Source of the DNA: Halobellus limi
GTDB taxonomy: Archaea; Halobacteriota; Halobacteria; Halobacteriales; Haloferacaceae
NCBI RefSeq assembly: GCF_004799685.1
Contig: NZ_CP031311.1
Span: 2,845,355-2,909,354, forward strand
Direction of reading: 5' to 3'
DNA length: 64,000 bases
Shown here: one piece after another, positions 31,389 through 41,339 of the stretch
Layout of the letters: each line of letters starts with the position of its first letter
Numbering within the stretch: the stretch's first letter is position 1
Program-made: the position numbers and the translations under genes
The notes under the pieces: model-generated
Told to the model about the DNA's origin: nothing
The model's database searches: none
The model's input: the letters and a program-made list of their open reading frames with translations, nothing else

Positions 31389-32473
31389 ATGCCGAACACC
31401 TCCTCGGCGTTCGTCCCCAGGATCTGCGCCTTCTCCGAGTCGGAGAGGAACGACTGGTCGGTGATGCGCGTCGGGCGATCGAAGTCCCAGTGCGGGTAGT
31501 CCGAGGCGTACATCAACCGACCGGCACCGCCGATCATATCGATCACCGTCTCCAGGTACTTCGGGTCGACCTCGGTCTCCAGCGGCTGCGTCCCGAAGTA
31601 GAAGGACTCCTTGATGTACTCGCTGGGGCGCTGTTCCAGCACCGGCGCCTCCGACGGCCGCTTGAGGTACTCGCAGTCCAGCCGACTCATAAGCAGCGAG
31701 ACGTAGAAGATCCCCGCCTCCAGGAAGACGAAATCCAGATCGGGGAACTTCTCGGGGATGCCCTGGACGAGCACGCTCACCGCCTGCGCGAAGTTGTTCT
31801 CGACGAAGCCCAGCGTGTGGGTCTCGATGAGCTTCTCGTAGCCTTTGGTGTGATAGTTGTCGATCCCCGCGCCGCTGGTGTGATAACAGACCGTCAGGTC
31901 CTTTTCGGAGGCCGCCTGGTAGACCGGCTCGTACTGGCGGTTCCCGAGCGGCGGCTCCGCGCCGCCTGTGATCATGTAGACGCCGGTGATCCCCTCCTCG
32001 TCGCCGACGCGGTCGATCAGGTCGACGGCGTCGTCCGGGTCGTCGAGCGGGATCGGAATCGCCGTGTAGATGCCCTCGCTGGGGTCGACGACCTGGTCGA
32101 GCAGGTAGTCGGTCGCGCCGCTCGCGAACGTCGTCATCCGCGTGTCGTCACCGCCGAGCGCCGGCGCGGCGGCGAGGATGAGATGCGAGAGGACGAGGCA
32201 CTTGTCGACGCCGAGGTAGTCCATCGCCTCCGGGATCTCCTCGGGACGCATCTCGCCCGGATACGACGAGTCCATCCCGGCGACGTTGCGGTCCAGTCGC
32301 CCGCCGACGAAGCGGTCGCCAGTGGACTTCGGGAAGAACGCCCGGCGGGCGAAGTCCTCCCAGCCGCGTTCGAGCCGCGTCTTCCAGGGGTCCTCGAAGT
32401 ACTCTACCAGGTCTTCCATCGGTTCCCAGATGTGGACGTCGGTGTCGACGACAGTGTGTCCGTCAGTGCTCAT
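31385..32473 (-). CDS. Amidohydrolase-2 family metal-dependent hydrolase or decarboxylase
   Basis: A 362-aa TIM-barrel protein of the amidohydrolase_2 family, which includes ACMSD and gamma-resorcylate decarboxylase. The first metal motif is VVDTDVHIWEP (D-x-H). VCYHTSGAGIDNYH holds the central His, FLEAG the following strand and MYASDYPHWDFD the distal catalytic Asp with its His. Many members decarboxylate or hydrolyse intermediates of aromatic degradation. The substrate is unknown. It sits between the MBL hydrolase (11-bp overlap) and the ferredoxin (4-bp overlap). Confidence 0.85.
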   Translation of the reverse strand: MSTDGHTVVDTDVHIWEPMEDLVEYFEDPWKTRLERGWEDFARRAFFPKSTGDRFVGGRLDRNVAGMDSSYPGEMRPEEIPEAMDYLGVDKCLVLSHLILAAAPALGGDDTRMTTFASGATDYLLDQVVDPSEGIYTAIPIPLDDPDDAVDLIDRVGDEEGITGVYMITGGAEPPLGNRQYEPVYQAASEKDLTVCYHTSGAGIDNYHTKGYEKLIETHTLGFVENNFAQAVSVLVQGIPEKFPDLDFVFLEAGIFYVSLLMSRLDCEYLKRPSEAPVLEQRPSEYIKESFYFGTQPLETEVDPKYLETVIDMIGGAGRLMYASDYPHWDFDRPTRITDQSFLSDSEKAQILGTNAEEVFGI

Positions 32474-33404
32474 AGTATCGATCTCGGGAGGCTCCCACGC
32501 GCGGCGATTCCGCGGGGAGCGATTCGCGTTGGTCGTCGGTCGGTACCGCGTTCGCGACGTCGATTTCGAGCCCGTCGTGGCCGACGAGAATCCGCCCGTC
32601 GAAGGCGTCGGCGGCGCCCCGCCAGATCGCGTCGGTGTCTCGGTACGGCGGGAAGTGCGTCAGGACGAGGGTCTCGACGCCCGCCGCGGCGGCGATCTCG
32701 CCGGCCTGTTCGGGCGTGCAGTGTGTCTGCGCCAACTGCTCGGACATCTCGTCCGGGTACGGCGACTGGTACCGCTCGTAGACGAACTCCTCCCCCGAGT
32801 CGCGGGGCGGGTCGCCGACGGGCGACATATGGGCGTCGTGGACGAGCACGTCGGCGTCCGCGGCGAAGTCGGCGAGGGCATCGAGCTTTCGGGTGTCGCC
32901 CGAGAAGACGAAGCGCTCGCCGTTCGGCCCCTCGAATCGGTACGCGTACGTCTCGATCGAGTGCTCGACGGCGAGCGCGTCGATCGTAGTCCCGCTCCGC
33001 TCGAACCGGGAGCCGTCCTCGACGGGAATCCACTCGATGTCCTCGATCCCACTCGCGTCGTATCCCACCTCCGCGCGGTAGGCGAGGTCCTCGTCGTAGA
33101 CGGTGTAGAGCGCGTCGATCAGGTCGTCGGTGCCGTCCGGCCCGTACACCCGAAGCGACTCCCGACCCGCGGTCCACGAGGAGATCGCGAAGTGCGGGAA
33201 CGCCGCGTTGTGGTCGACGTGGTGGTGCGTGAACAGCAGCTCCGAGATCGATCCCGGATCGATGCCGTTCCGGAGCAGTTCGTAGACGGTTCGCGGACCG
33301 CAGTCGACGAGGAACGTCTCGCCGTCGACGCTGACGGTCAGCGCGGTGCCGGCGCGGTCGAGGTTCGGGGCCGGACAGCCCGTTCCGAGGAGCGTCACCT
33401 CCAT
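32463..33404 (-). CDS. MBL-fold metallohydrolase (RNase Z/arylsulfatase-like)
   Basis: A 313-aa metallo-beta-lactamase-fold protein starting MEVTLLGTGCPAPNLDRAGT, as in the ElaC/RNase Z-like branch. The zinc motif is LLFTHHHVDHNAAF. Later ligands lie in FSGDTRKLD and VLVHDAHM, with LVLTHFPPY near the end. RNase Z proper is unlikely given the operon. A lactonase or ester hydrolase of a ring-cleavage pathway is more plausible, but unproven. The C-terminus overlaps the amidohydrolase start by 11 bp. Confidence 0.82.
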   Translation of the reverse strand: MEVTLLGTGCPAPNLDRAGTALTVSVDGETFLVDCGPRTVYELLRNGIDPGSISELLFTHHHVDHNAAFPHFAISSWTAGRESLRVYGPDGTDDLIDALYTVYDEDLAYRAEVGYDASGIEDIEWIPVEDGSRFERSGTTIDALAVEHSIETYAYRFEGPNGERFVFSGDTRKLDALADFAADADVLVHDAHMSPVGDPPRDSGEEFVYERYQSPYPDEMSEQLAQTHCTPEQAGEIAAAAGVETLVLTHFPPYRDTDAIWRGAADAFDGRILVGHDGLEIDVANAVPTDDQRESLPAESPRVGASRDRYYEH

Positions 33405-33405
33405 A

Positions 33406-34161
33406 TTAGCTCGTCGCCCCCGCCCTGGTTTCGAGCTGCCCGACGAACTCCTCGGCGAGTTCGACGAGTTCGGGGTCGTCGATGCTTCGCGGCCGATCGA
33501 TGTCGATCTTCTCGTGGACGAGCACGTTCGAGGGACGGTGCGACATCACGAGGACGCGGTTCGCGAGGAACGTCGCCTCGATGGCGTCGTGCGTCACGAA
33601 GACGATGGTCCGCTTCTGCTCCTTCCAGATGTCGACGAGGTCGCTCCGGAGGTTCCGCGCCGTGATCTCGTCGACGCTGGAGAAGGGCTCGTCCATCAGG
33701 ATCACGTCGGGTTCGACCGCCATCGCGCGGGCGATAGAGACGCGCTGCTGCATCCCGCCGGAGAGCGAACGGGGGTACTCGTCGGCGAAGTCGCCGAGTC
33801 CGACGAGTTCGAGGTAGGTCTCGATCCGCTCGTCCCACTCGTCTTTCGGGACGTCCTTGCCGTCGAGTGCGAACTCGATGTTCTCTCTGACCGTGCGCCA
33901 GTCCAGGAGGCGAGGCTCCTGGAAAACGAAGCAGACGTCGGTCGACTCGCCCTCGGAACCGATCTGGACCGATCCCGAGGAGGGCTCTTCGAGCTGGGCG
34001 ATGATGTTGAGGAGCGTCGACTTCCCACAGCCCGAGGGGCCGAGGATGCAGAGGAAGTCGTTCTCTCCGGTCTCGAAGTCGACATCGTCGAGCACTCGGA
34101 GGTTCGTGCCGTTCATCTGTCGGTACGCCTTGTCGACGCCGTCGATCCTGATTCGCGTCAT
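33406..34161 (-). CDS. ABC transporter ATP-binding protein (nitrate/sulfonate/taurine type)
   Basis: A 251-aa ATPase energising import. Walker A is GPSGCGKSTLLN, the Q-loop follows in VCFVFQEPRLLDWRTV, the signature is RSLSGGMQQRVSIARAMA, Walker B is VILMDEPFSSVD, and the switch His is in IVFVTHDAIEA. The QEPRLLDWRTV Q-loop region is characteristic of the SsuB/TauB/NrtD group. Its ATG overlaps the permease stop by four bases, and its stop is one base before the MBL gene start. Confidence 0.93.
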   Translation of the reverse strand: MTRIRIDGVDKAYRQMNGTNLRVLDDVDFETGENDFLCILGPSGCGKSTLLNIIAQLEEPSSGSVQIGSEGESTDVCFVFQEPRLLDWRTVRENIEFALDGKDVPKDEWDERIETYLELVGLGDFADEYPRSLSGGMQQRVSIARAMAVEPDVILMDEPFSSVDEITARNLRSDLVDIWKEQKRTIVFVTHDAIEATFLANRVLVMSHRPSNVLVHEKIDIDRPRSIDDPELVELAEEFVGQLETRAGATS

Positions 34162-34994
34162 GCGGCTCTCGCACCTCCGTCGTGGCCGTCACCGCGCCAG
34201 GCGGTCACGCGCTTTTCCACCCGCTTGATGATCCCGAACTCGATCGCCATCATCACGAACGTGAACTCCAGCGTCCAGGCGAAGACGCCGACGACGGAGT
34301 ACAGCTGAAACTGCCGGTTGATCATGAATCCGATACCGCTGGTGAGCCCGAGCAGTTCGACGATGACGATGATCTTCCAGCTCATCGCGAGGCCGAACCG
34401 AGCCGCCGCGAGGAGGTGGGGAAGCAGCGACGGCAGGACGACGTTGCGGATGAGACTGATCCGGGAGACCTCGAAGGAACGGCCCATCCGGATGAGGTCT
34501 TCGTCGATCGATTTCGTGCCCTGCCAGAAGTTGAAGACGATCATCGGCGTCGCCAGGAAGAACACCGAGAAGTACGCCGCGAGATCGGAGAGTCCGAACC
34601 AGATGATCGCGACGATGGCGACCGCCAGCCCGGGCACGGAGATGCCGATGAGGATCGGGAGGTCGAACAGGTACTCCGCGCGGTGATCCCGCCCCATCGC
34701 GATGCCGAGCGGGATGCTCGTCCCGATCGCGAGGGAGAACCCGACTGCGACGCGGGAAAGGGTATCCAGGAGGTGGGTGAAGAACGCGCCGCTGACGGCG
34801 ATGGCGATCATCTCGTTGGCGACCGGGACGATGCCGGGAAGCAGGTTCGCGGCGACGGAGCGTGCGACTACCTCCCAGGCGACGAGAAAGCCCACGATCG
34901 AGATGGCGTAGTAGACGTACCGCTGGTACCGGTGAAAGAGCCGTCCGAGCGGCGTCCCCCGACCGAGAACCGAGTCGGCGACTCCGAGCGACAC
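34158..34994 (-). CDS. ABC transporter permease (SsuC/TauC type)
   Basis: A 278-aa inner-membrane permease with about six TM helices, starting with GTG. The EAA loop, where the ATPase docks, is in DEDLIRMGRSFEVSRISLIR. The N-terminal helix is YVYYAISIVGFLVAWEVVA. It is coupled on both sides: 1 bp after the binding-protein stop and overlapping the ATPase by 4 bp. Members import sulfonates, nitrate, taurine, or aromatic acids such as phthalate. Confidence 0.9.
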   Translation of the reverse strand: MSLGVADSVLGRGTPLGRLFHRYQRYVYYAISIVGFLVAWEVVARSVAANLLPGIVPVANEMIAIAVSGAFFTHLLDTLSRVAVGFSLAIGTSIPLGIAMGRDHRAEYLFDLPILIGISVPGLAVAIVAIIWFGLSDLAAYFSVFFLATPMIVFNFWQGTKSIDEDLIRMGRSFEVSRISLIRNVVLPSLLPHLLAAARFGLAMSWKIIVIVELLGLTSGIGFMINRQFQLYSVVGVFAWTLEFTFVMMAIEFGIIKRVEKRVTAWRGDGHDGGARAA

Positions 34995-34995
34995 G

Positions 34996-36096
34996 TCACA
35001 GCACCTCGTTGAAGATGTCGTCGGTCGGTTCGGCCTCGATCAAGCCGAGGTCGCGGGCCTTCTGGACCATCAGCCGCTCGGACTCCTGGAACGCCTCGAT
35101 GTCCCACTCGCTGGGGTAGATGTCGACGAGTCGTTCCTTCGCGAGGTCGATCTGTTCCTGGCTCTCGAGACCGATCGAATCGCTGTACTCCTCGACGACG
35201 GTGTCCACGTTCTCGTTCAGGTACTGCTGGGTGTCGATGAACGCCTCGGCCAGGCTGACGCCGGCGTCGGGGTTGGCGTCGTACCACTCTTTCGTCCACG
35301 CCAGGTCGACCGTCGTCAGCGGGAGGTCCTCGGCCTCGCGCCAGGCCTCCCGCGGCGAGAAGACCGTCTCGAAGTCGTACTGCAGCAGCGCCTTGGTCAT
35401 CAGCGGCTCGTACGTGAGGATCGCGTCGAGTTCACCTTTGTCGAGGAGCGACAGCGCCGCGGGCGGGGCCGCCTGCACGAACTCGTACTGGTCGCGGGAG
35501 ACCCCGTGGGCCTCGTCGAGCATCACGACGAACTTCAACCAGGCGTCGGCCGCCTCGCTGGCGAAACTGATCTGTTTGCCGGCGAGATCGGTCGGCCCTT
35601 CGATGTCGGTATCCGAACGCGTCACGATGTACGCGTGATACAGCATGTACGGCCCGATGAGCTGCGGGTTCTCACCCTTGGAGTGCATCCGGGTCGCGAC
35701 GATCGAACCCATGTATCCCGTCGGGATGTCCTCGTTGAAAACGAGTTGCTGCTGGACCTTCGGCGGGCTCGCGAAGCCTTCGGCCTGCAGCGTGAACCCG
35801 TGGTCCTCGTCGAATCCCTGGTCAGTCATCACCGACGTGAGGATTCCCGTCGTTCCGCCGTTCGTCGCGCCGTGGACGATCGACGTCAACTCTTCGGAGC
35901 CGCCCGAGTCGGTCGCCGTGTCTCCGGATCCTTCCGAGTCGTCCGTCCCGCCCGATCCGTCCGTGGAGCCGTCGGAATCGCCCGAACCGCCCGTGCCGCC
36001 GGCGCAGCCGGCGAGCCCGGCGAGCCCCGACGTCGCGACGCCCCCGGTCAGTTTCAGCGCCGTCCGCCTGTCGATTGTCGTGCTATCGCGTGTCAT
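34996..36096 (-). CDS. ABC transporter substrate-binding lipoprotein (NMT1/SsuA-like)
   Basis: A 366-aa extracytoplasmic binding protein. The N-terminus carries a Tat signal (DRRTALKLTGG) and a lipobox ending LAGLAGC, followed by a Ser/Gly/Asp-rich linker typical of haloarchaeal lipoproteins. The mature part is the NMT1/THI5 fold (for example DLAGKQISFAS, LTYEPLMTKALL). The ATG at 36096 gives the Tat signal directly at the N-terminus; an in-frame ATG ten codons upstream lies in promoter DNA. It is the first gene of the operon reading to 31011. Confidence 0.9.
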   Translation of the reverse strand: MTRDSTTIDRRTALKLTGGVATSGLAGLAGCAGGTGGSGDSDGSTDGSGGTDDSEGSGDTATDSGGSEELTSIVHGATNGGTTGILTSVMTDQGFDEDHGFTLQAEGFASPPKVQQQLVFNEDIPTGYMGSIVATRMHSKGENPQLIGPYMLYHAYIVTRSDTDIEGPTDLAGKQISFASEAADAWLKFVVMLDEAHGVSRDQYEFVQAAPPAALSLLDKGELDAILTYEPLMTKALLQYDFETVFSPREAWREAEDLPLTTVDLAWTKEWYDANPDAGVSLAEAFIDTQQYLNENVDTVVEEYSDSIGLESQEQIDLAKERLVDIYPSEWDIEAFQESERLMVQKARDLGLIEAEPTDDIFNEVL

Positions 36097-36107
36097 CCTC
36101 GGAGTAT

Positions 36108-36133
36108 AGAATACAATGATGTACAATAAAACT
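36108..36133 (-). promoter_or_regulatory. ABC operon promoter with AGAATACAAT operator candidate
   Basis: On the minus strand TAGTTTTATTG (36133-36123) is a TATA-like box about 30 bp before the ATG at 36096. AGAATACAAT (36108-36117, plus reading) lies between that box and the start codon, where a bound repressor would block transcription. The same ten bases occur near 188 and 5197. Confidence 0.45.
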
Positions 36134-36428
36134 ATTTATTTACTGATATTCGAGAGGATAGAACGCAATACAGCGAGTGATATTAGAACATAATAAAGTT
36201 GTTATATTTGGATTCGAAGGGAATTACGCAGCGGATATCTCGGGGGAGGAGCGCCCAGCCCCACTCGTGGCGCGAGAGACGGAACCGGGAAGTTCGAATA
36301 AGATTTATTATATAATCGTCGATTCAACGGACGAGGTTGTGTTCGGACAGGCGGAACAGACGGGGTGCAGAAACGCCGAAGTCCCCCGGGTCGTGGCGTT
36401 CGTTGCTGAGCGTTCGAACGGCGTCGTA
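36134..36428. other. AT-rich non-coding gap
   Basis: About 300 bp between the ABC operon promoter and the inverted repeat. The part 36134-36220 is very AT-rich, and there is a second AT-rich patch near 36298-36320 (TTTATTATATAATCG). No conserved frame was found. Confidence 0.4.
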
Positions 36429-36507
36429 ATGGGTACTCCCGTCTCTTCCCGCCGAGCGCCGTCGACGGGGGTGGCACTCGGCGGTAGCGAGTGAGAGCGA
36501 TCAGTAT
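36429..36507 (-). repeat. Long inverted repeat, copy 2
   Basis: Read on the minus strand from 36507 it begins ATACTGATCGCTCTCACTCG, continues TACCGCCGAG...ACCCCCGTCG, and returns with CGGCGCTCGGCGG. This follows copy 1 (26767-26848) base for base with about 75-80 percent identity through the centre. The far arm is decayed. It directly abuts the TGA of the IclR gene. Confidence 0.6.
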
Positions 36508-37304
36508 CAGTCGTAAGTGAGGTTGACTTCGATCTCGTTGGCCACGCCGAGCAGCATCTCGGGGAGTTCGTGTTCCAGGTACGTCCCCTTGAGCCGGTTC
36601 GCCGGACCGGCGACCGTGAGCGAGCCGATCGGTTCGTCTCTCGAATCTATGATGGGCGCGGCGACGGCGTTGACCCCGCGAACGGACTCCTGGCGGTTGA
36701 ACGCGACGCCCCGTTCGCGGATCGATTCGATCTCGTCGTACAGCGCCTCGCGGTCGGTGATCGTGTCCGGCGTCTCGGCCGGCAGCCCGCGCCGGTCGAG
36801 AATGCGGTCGATCGACGCGTCATCCATGAACGCCAGGACGGCCTTCCCGGCGGCGAAGGCGTGGAGGTGCGCCCGATACCCGTCCCGAGTGTACGTCTCG
36901 ACGGTTTCCTTGCCGGCGTTGTGATAGAGGAATATCCCGTAGCCGTTCTCCTCGGCCATAATCCACACTTTCTCGTCGAGTTCGTCGGCGAGGTCGTCGA
37001 CCTTCGGCTTCGCGATCCGGTAGAGTCTGTGTTCGTTCTGGGCGTGGACGCCGTAGTCCAGAAAGAGGAGTCCGACCCGGTAACCGTCGTCGCCCTCGGC
37101 GACGTAGCCCGCCTCCGCCAGCGTCGAGAGGTGCCGGTGGACCGTGCTCTTCGAGTACCCGAGACGGTCGGCTATCTCCGTCAGGTTCGCCGGCCCGTCC
37201 TCCTTGAGGCTCCGGAGTATCCTGATCGAGCGCTGCGTGGCCTCGACCCCGTTCGGCTCCTCGTCGGTGGACTCCCTCGCCCGGCCCTCCTCGCCGAATA
37301 CCAT
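36507..37304 (-). CDS. IclR family transcriptional regulator
   Basis: A 265-aa regulator: a winged HTH near residues 23-75 (RSIRILRSLKEDGPANLTEI and SKSTVHRHLSTLAEAGYV), followed by the IclR effector domain (about 90-260) with AFAAGKAVLAFMDD and RESVRGVNAVAAPIID. IclR proteins bind aromatic or organic-acid effectors and control catabolic genes. It is encoded next to the ABC operon but on its own transcript. The AGAATACAAT sites upstream of three catabolic operons are candidate targets. Confidence 0.92.
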   Translation of the reverse strand: MVFGEEGRARESTDEEPNGVEATQRSIRILRSLKEDGPANLTEIADRLGYSKSTVHRHLSTLAEAGYVAEGDDGYRVGLLFLDYGVHAQNEHRLYRIAKPKVDDLADELDEKVWIMAEENGYGIFLYHNAGKETVETYTRDGYRAHLHAFAAGKAVLAFMDDASIDRILDRRGLPAETPDTITDREALYDEIESIRERGVAFNRQESVRGVNAVAAPIIDSRDEPIGSLTVAGPANRLKGTYLEHELPEMLLGVANEIEVNLTYD

Positions 37305-37415
37305 CGCTCTAGTGATCGCGGTCGGGGTACAAAAGTTCCGCCCTCGCGAACACGGGAGCGGGCGCGTTGGAACGGCGTCGAAGACCGCACCGGGTCCGCA
37401 GCGGGACTCGCCCGA

Positions 37416-38318
37416 TCACTCGGCCGGCGGCGTTCGGTCCCGTCCGAACTCGTCGAAGGTCTCGAGGTCCTCGGGCAGTTCGTAGTCGATCCGCCGCTCG
37501 GACTGGCGGTTTTCGAGCCGGTCCTCGATAGGGTCGGCGACGGACTCCCAGCCGGGTTTGATCTTCAGGCTCTTCGCGGGGATGCCGGCAGCGACGTGGT
37601 GGTCCGGAACGTCACCCTGCACGACGGAGCGCGCGCCGACGACGGCGTTCTCGCCGATCCGACAGCCCGCGCGGACCATCGCGTCGTAGGTCACCCGGGC
37701 GTCGTCGCCGACGATGGTGTGGTAGTTCTCCACCGCGGTCTGGTCGACGACGTCGTGGTCGTGACTGTAGAGGTGGGCGTTGTCCGAGATCGACGCGCGG
37801 TCGCCGATCGTGAGTCTCCCCCGGTCGTCGAGGTGGACGTCGTCGTGGATCACGACGTTGTCGCCGACGGAGATGTTGTGGCCGTAGGTGAACGTGATCC
37901 CCTTGAAGAACCGGCAGTCGTCGCCGCACTCCTCGAAGAGGTGGTTCGCGAGCATCCCCCGGAACCGGAGCGCGAACGCGACGTTGTCGGCCATCGGCGT
38001 CGCGTCGAACTGCCGCCAGAGCCACTGGAGGTACTTCGACTCGGGGAATCGCTCCTCGTCCTTCTCGGCGTAGTACTCCGATTCGAGGGTCGCGTTGCAG
38101 GGGTCATAGCCTTGCAGTCGAACGCGCTCGGCCGGTGAGACCTCCTCGCCGGCCTGCCAGCGGTCGTACGCCTCGCGGTCCCCGTGGAGGTCGACGAGCG
38201 TCTCCGTGACGACGCGACAGGTGTCCTCCGAGGAGGAGAGCCGCTCGTCTACCTCGTCGATGAACGCCTGGACGTTCGCTTCCGCCTCCGCGGGGAGGGA
38301 GACGTTGACTTTTGTCAT
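37416..38318 (-). CDS. Left-handed beta-helix acyltransferase (hexapeptide repeat)
   Basis: A 300-aa protein with an N-terminal helical domain (residues 1-100) and a hexapeptide-repeat beta helix (about 130-235): ISVGDNVVIHDDVHLDDRGR, LTIGDRASISDNAHLYSHDH, IGENAVVGARSVVQGDVPDH, VAAGIPAKSLKIK. The HDHD segment and the VAAGIPAK ending are typical of maltose/galactoside O-acetyltransferases. The acceptor is unknown; a cell-surface sugar or glycan is possible. The start MTKVNVSLPAEAEANVQAFI is clear. Confidence 0.85.
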   Translation of the reverse strand: MTKVNVSLPAEAEANVQAFIDEVDERLSSSEDTCRVVTETLVDLHGDREAYDRWQAGEEVSPAERVRLQGYDPCNATLESEYYAEKDEERFPESKYLQWLWRQFDATPMADNVAFALRFRGMLANHLFEECGDDCRFFKGITFTYGHNISVGDNVVIHDDVHLDDRGRLTIGDRASISDNAHLYSHDHDVVDQTAVENYHTIVGDDARVTYDAMVRAGCRIGENAVVGARSVVQGDVPDHHVAAGIPAKSLKIKPGWESVADPIEDRLENRQSERRIDYELPEDLETFDEFGRDRTPPAE

Positions 38319-38424
38319 CGCAGTCGGGTTCGGACTCCGGCGGCAAATCCGTTCGGTTGTGCGAGAATATCGACCGACCGCCTCGAAGTCGCCGAATCGA
38401 GAGCGCGTCGCCGGCCGGGGCGGT

Positions 38425-41232
38425 TCAGCGTCCGCCGCGGAGGAACCCCAGGACGCGGTAGTCGTGATCGGGCGTGTACCGCCGGAACAGCAGGCTGTTC
38501 GTCAGCACTGACACCGACGACAGCGCCATCGCGCCCGCCGCGAGGATCGGCTGAAGCAGGCCGAGCGACGCCAGCGGAATCATCGCGGTGTTGTACCCGA
38601 GCGCCCAGAAGAGGTTCTGCTTGATCTTCGCGAGCGTCCCCGCGGAGACGCGGATCGCCTTCACGACGTCCGTCGGGTCGTCCCGCATCAGCGTCACGTC
38701 GGCGGCCTCGATGGCGACGTCGGTGCCGGAGCCGATCGCCGTGCCGACGAACGCCGCCGCCAGCGCCGGCGCGTCGTTGACGCCGTCGCCGACCATCATC
38801 GCTTTCCTCCCCTCGTCCTGGATCGCCTCGACCGCGTCGGCCTTGCCGTCCGGCAGCACCTCCGCGCGGACGTTGTCGGGATCGATACCGACCTGTTCGG
38901 CGACCGCGCGGGCGGTCCGCTCGTTGTCGCCGGTGATCATGTGGACGTCGACGCCGCGCTCGCGGAGCGCGCTGACCGCCGCCGCCGACGTCTCCTTGAT
39001 GGTGTCGGCGTCGGCGACGACGCCGAGGACCTCGCCGGCGGCAGACGTCTCGTCGGTCGCATCGCCTGCCTCGCCGGCGGCGTCGCTCGGGTCGGTCTCG
39101 GAGCCCCGTTCGGAGAGACGACCGACGAGCATCGCCGTCTTACCCTCTTCTTCTAACCGATGCATCGCCTCCTCCGCGGGCGAGGGGTCGATGCCGGCGT
39201 CTTCGAGGAGCCGACGGTTCCCCACGAGGATCGTGTCCCCGTCGACGGTCGCGCGGACGCCGCGCCCGGGCACGTTCTCGAAGTCCGCGGCGTCGGGGAC
39301 GTCGATGCCGCGCTCGTCGGCGCCCTCGACGATGGCCCGTGCGAGCGGGTGCTCGCTGTTCTGCTCGACGGCGGCCGCGAGGCGGAGGACCGTCGTCTCG
39401 GCGTCCTCGCCGCCGGCCGCGTCACCGGGCGTCTCTTCGCCCTCTTCGACTTCCCGGAGCGCGCCGCCGTCGGGCGCGGGGTCGGGCGTGTCGCCGTCCG
39501 TCGAAGGATCGAGCGATCCGCCGTCCGTCGTCGGTTCGAGCGCGACGACGTCCGTCAGCGACATCTCGCCCTTCGTCAGCGTGCCGGTCTTGTCGAAGAC
39601 GACGGTGTCGACGTCGCGGACGCGTTCGAGGACGTCGCCGCCCTTGAACAGCACGCCGTTCTGCGCGCCGATCGACGTGCCGACCATCGTCGCCGCCGGC
39701 GTCGCCAGTCCGAGCGCGCACGGACAGGCGATCAGGACGGCGGAGGCGAACACGAGCACGGCGAACTCCAGCGTCGAGACGGCCCCGCCGGCCGCCGCGG
39801 GGCCGCCGACCACGACGCCCCACAGCGGGAGCGCCTCGACGAACCCGGCCAGCTGCGCCGGGAAGAGCCCCCACAGAACCGCCCAGACGAGCGCGTTGAC
39901 GATCACGGCGGGGACGAAGTACGCCGAGATCCGGTCGGCGACGTTCTGGATCTCGGGCTGACGGGACTGCGCTTCCTTGACGGTCTGGACGATCTGCTGG
40001 ATCGCGGTGTCGGCGCCGACCTTCGTCGCCTCGACGATCAGCACGCCGTTCTGGTTCACCGTCGAGCCGACGACCTCGTCGCCCTCCTCCTTCGAGACGG
40101 GCACGGACTCGCCGGTCACCATCGACTCGTCGACCGCCGACTCGCCGTCGACGACGACGCCGTCGGTCGGGATCTTCTCGCCGGGACGGACCTTCATCAG
40201 GTCGCCCACTTCGACCTCGTCGAGAGGGACCTCACGCTCCTCGCCGTCCGCACGCGGCGTCTCCGACCCGGCTCTGTCGACGAGCGTGGCCGTGTCGGCC
40301 TCCATCTCCAGGAGCGACCGGAGGGCGTCGGAGGCCTGCCCCTTCGAGCGCGCTTCGAGGTAGTTGCCGAGCGTGATGAACACCAGGATGAGCGCGGCGG
40401 TGTCGAAGTACAGCCCCGCGTTCGGCAGGATCCCCACGAGCGCGATCACCGAGTACAGGTACGCCGTGGTGGAACCGAGCGCGATCAGCACGTCCATGTT
40501 GGCCGTCCGGTTCCGCACCAGCGCCGTGTAGCTGTTCTCGTAGAACTCCCGGCCGAGGACGACCTGGACGGGCGTCGCGAGCGCGAACGCGACCCACCCG
40601 AACGGCACGCCGGTCCCGGGGATCGTCTCGGGAACCGTCCCGGGCGCGAACAGGTGGAGCGCGAGCATCGCCAGGAGCGGCGTCGAGAGCGCGGCCCCGA
40701 AGAGCGTCAGGCGCTTCTGTCTCGTGATCTCGGCCTTTCGAGCGACGTCGCGGGCGTCTTCACCGCCGCCTCCCTGGCCGGCCGCACCGCCGTCCGCGTC
40801 GTCGCCACCGGTCTCTCGGACCGGCGTGTACCCCGCGGACTCGACCGCGTCGTACAGTTCCTCGATCGATACCTCGCCCGGAACGTACTCGACCTGCGCC
40901 TCGTCGGTCGCGAAGTTCACGTCCGCGCGGATCACCCCCGGGGTCGACTCCAGCGACTCCCGGTTCGCCTCCGCGCAGTTCGCACAGGACATGTCGGTGA
41001 TCGCGATCGAGACCGTCTCCGAGACGGGGTCGTAGCCGGACCGCTCGATCGCGTCGTAGATCTCCGCGAGCGACACCCGGTCGGGATCGTAGCTCACGCT
41101 CGCTTCGTCGGTCGCGAAGTTGACCGACGCCGATTCGACTCCGTCGAGAGAGTCGAGGGCGTCCTGCACCGTCCCCGAGCAGTTGGCACAGGACATCCCC
41201 CTGACGTCGAGGTGGAGGGTTCGCGTACTCAT
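38425..41232 (-). CDS. copA: Copper-exporting P-type ATPase
   Basis: A 935-aa P1B-type ATPase. It has two N-terminal heavy-metal-binding domains, GMSCANC and DMSCANC, about 70 residues apart; a membrane CPC motif in [19 protein letters not shown] (about residue 503); the phosphorylation site [10 protein letters not shown] (about residue 545); and [15 protein letters not shown] in the hinge. The P-domain region carries acidic low-complexity inserts ([17 protein letters not shown]) typical of haloarchaea. It exports Cu(I). The Lrp-TRASH regulator lies directly upstream. Confidence 0.95.
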   Translation of the reverse strand: MSTRTLHLDVRGMSCANCSGTVQDALDSLDGVESASVNFATDEASVSYDPDRVSLAEIYDAIERSGYDPVSETVSIAITDMSCANCAEANRESLESTPGVIRADVNFATDEAQVEYVPGEVSIEELYDAVESAGYTPVRETGGDDADGGAAGQGGGGEDARDVARKAEITRQKRLTLFGAALSTPLLAMLALHLFAPGTVPETIPGTGVPFGWVAFALATPVQVVLGREFYENSYTALVRNRTANMDVLIALGSTTAYLYSVIALVGILPNAGLYFDTAALILVFITLGNYLEARSKGQASDALRSLLEMEADTATLVDRAGSETPRADGEEREVPLDEVEVGDLMKVRPGEKIPTDGVVVDGESAVDESMVTGESVPVSKEEGDEVVGSTVNQNGVLIVEATKVGADTAIQQIVQTVKEAQSRQPEIQNVADRISAYFVPAVIVNALVWAVLWGLFPAQLAGFVEALPLWGVVVGGPAAAGGAVSTLEFAVLVFASAVLIACPCALGLATPAATMVGTSIGAQNGVLFKGGDVLERVRDVDTVVFDKTGTLTKGEMSLTDVVALEPTTDGGSLDPSTDGDTPDPAPDGGALREVEEGEETPGDAAGGEDAETTVLRLAAAVEQNSEHPLARAIVEGADERGIDVPDAADFENVPGRGVRATVDGDTILVGNRRLLEDAGIDPSPAEEAMHRLEEEGKTAMLVGRLSERGSETDPSDAAGEAGDATDETSAAGEVLGVVADADTIKETSAAAVSALRERGVDVHMITGDNERTARAVAEQVGIDPDNVRAEVLPDGKADAVEAIQDEGRKAMMVGDGVNDAPALAAAFVGTAIGSGTDVAIEAADVTLMRDDPTDVVKAIRVSAGTLAKIKQNLFWALGYNTAMIPLASLGLLQPILAAGAMALSSVSVLTNSLLFRRYTPDHDYRVLGFLRGGR

Positions 41233-41339
41233 ACGTGTCTACTAGTACGGGTTCCCCTCTTACCCCGATTGTCCCTTTTGAATCCGCATTCGATCGGGGT
41301 CCAAAATTTCGAATCCAAAGTCACCGTCGTCGCGTCCGA

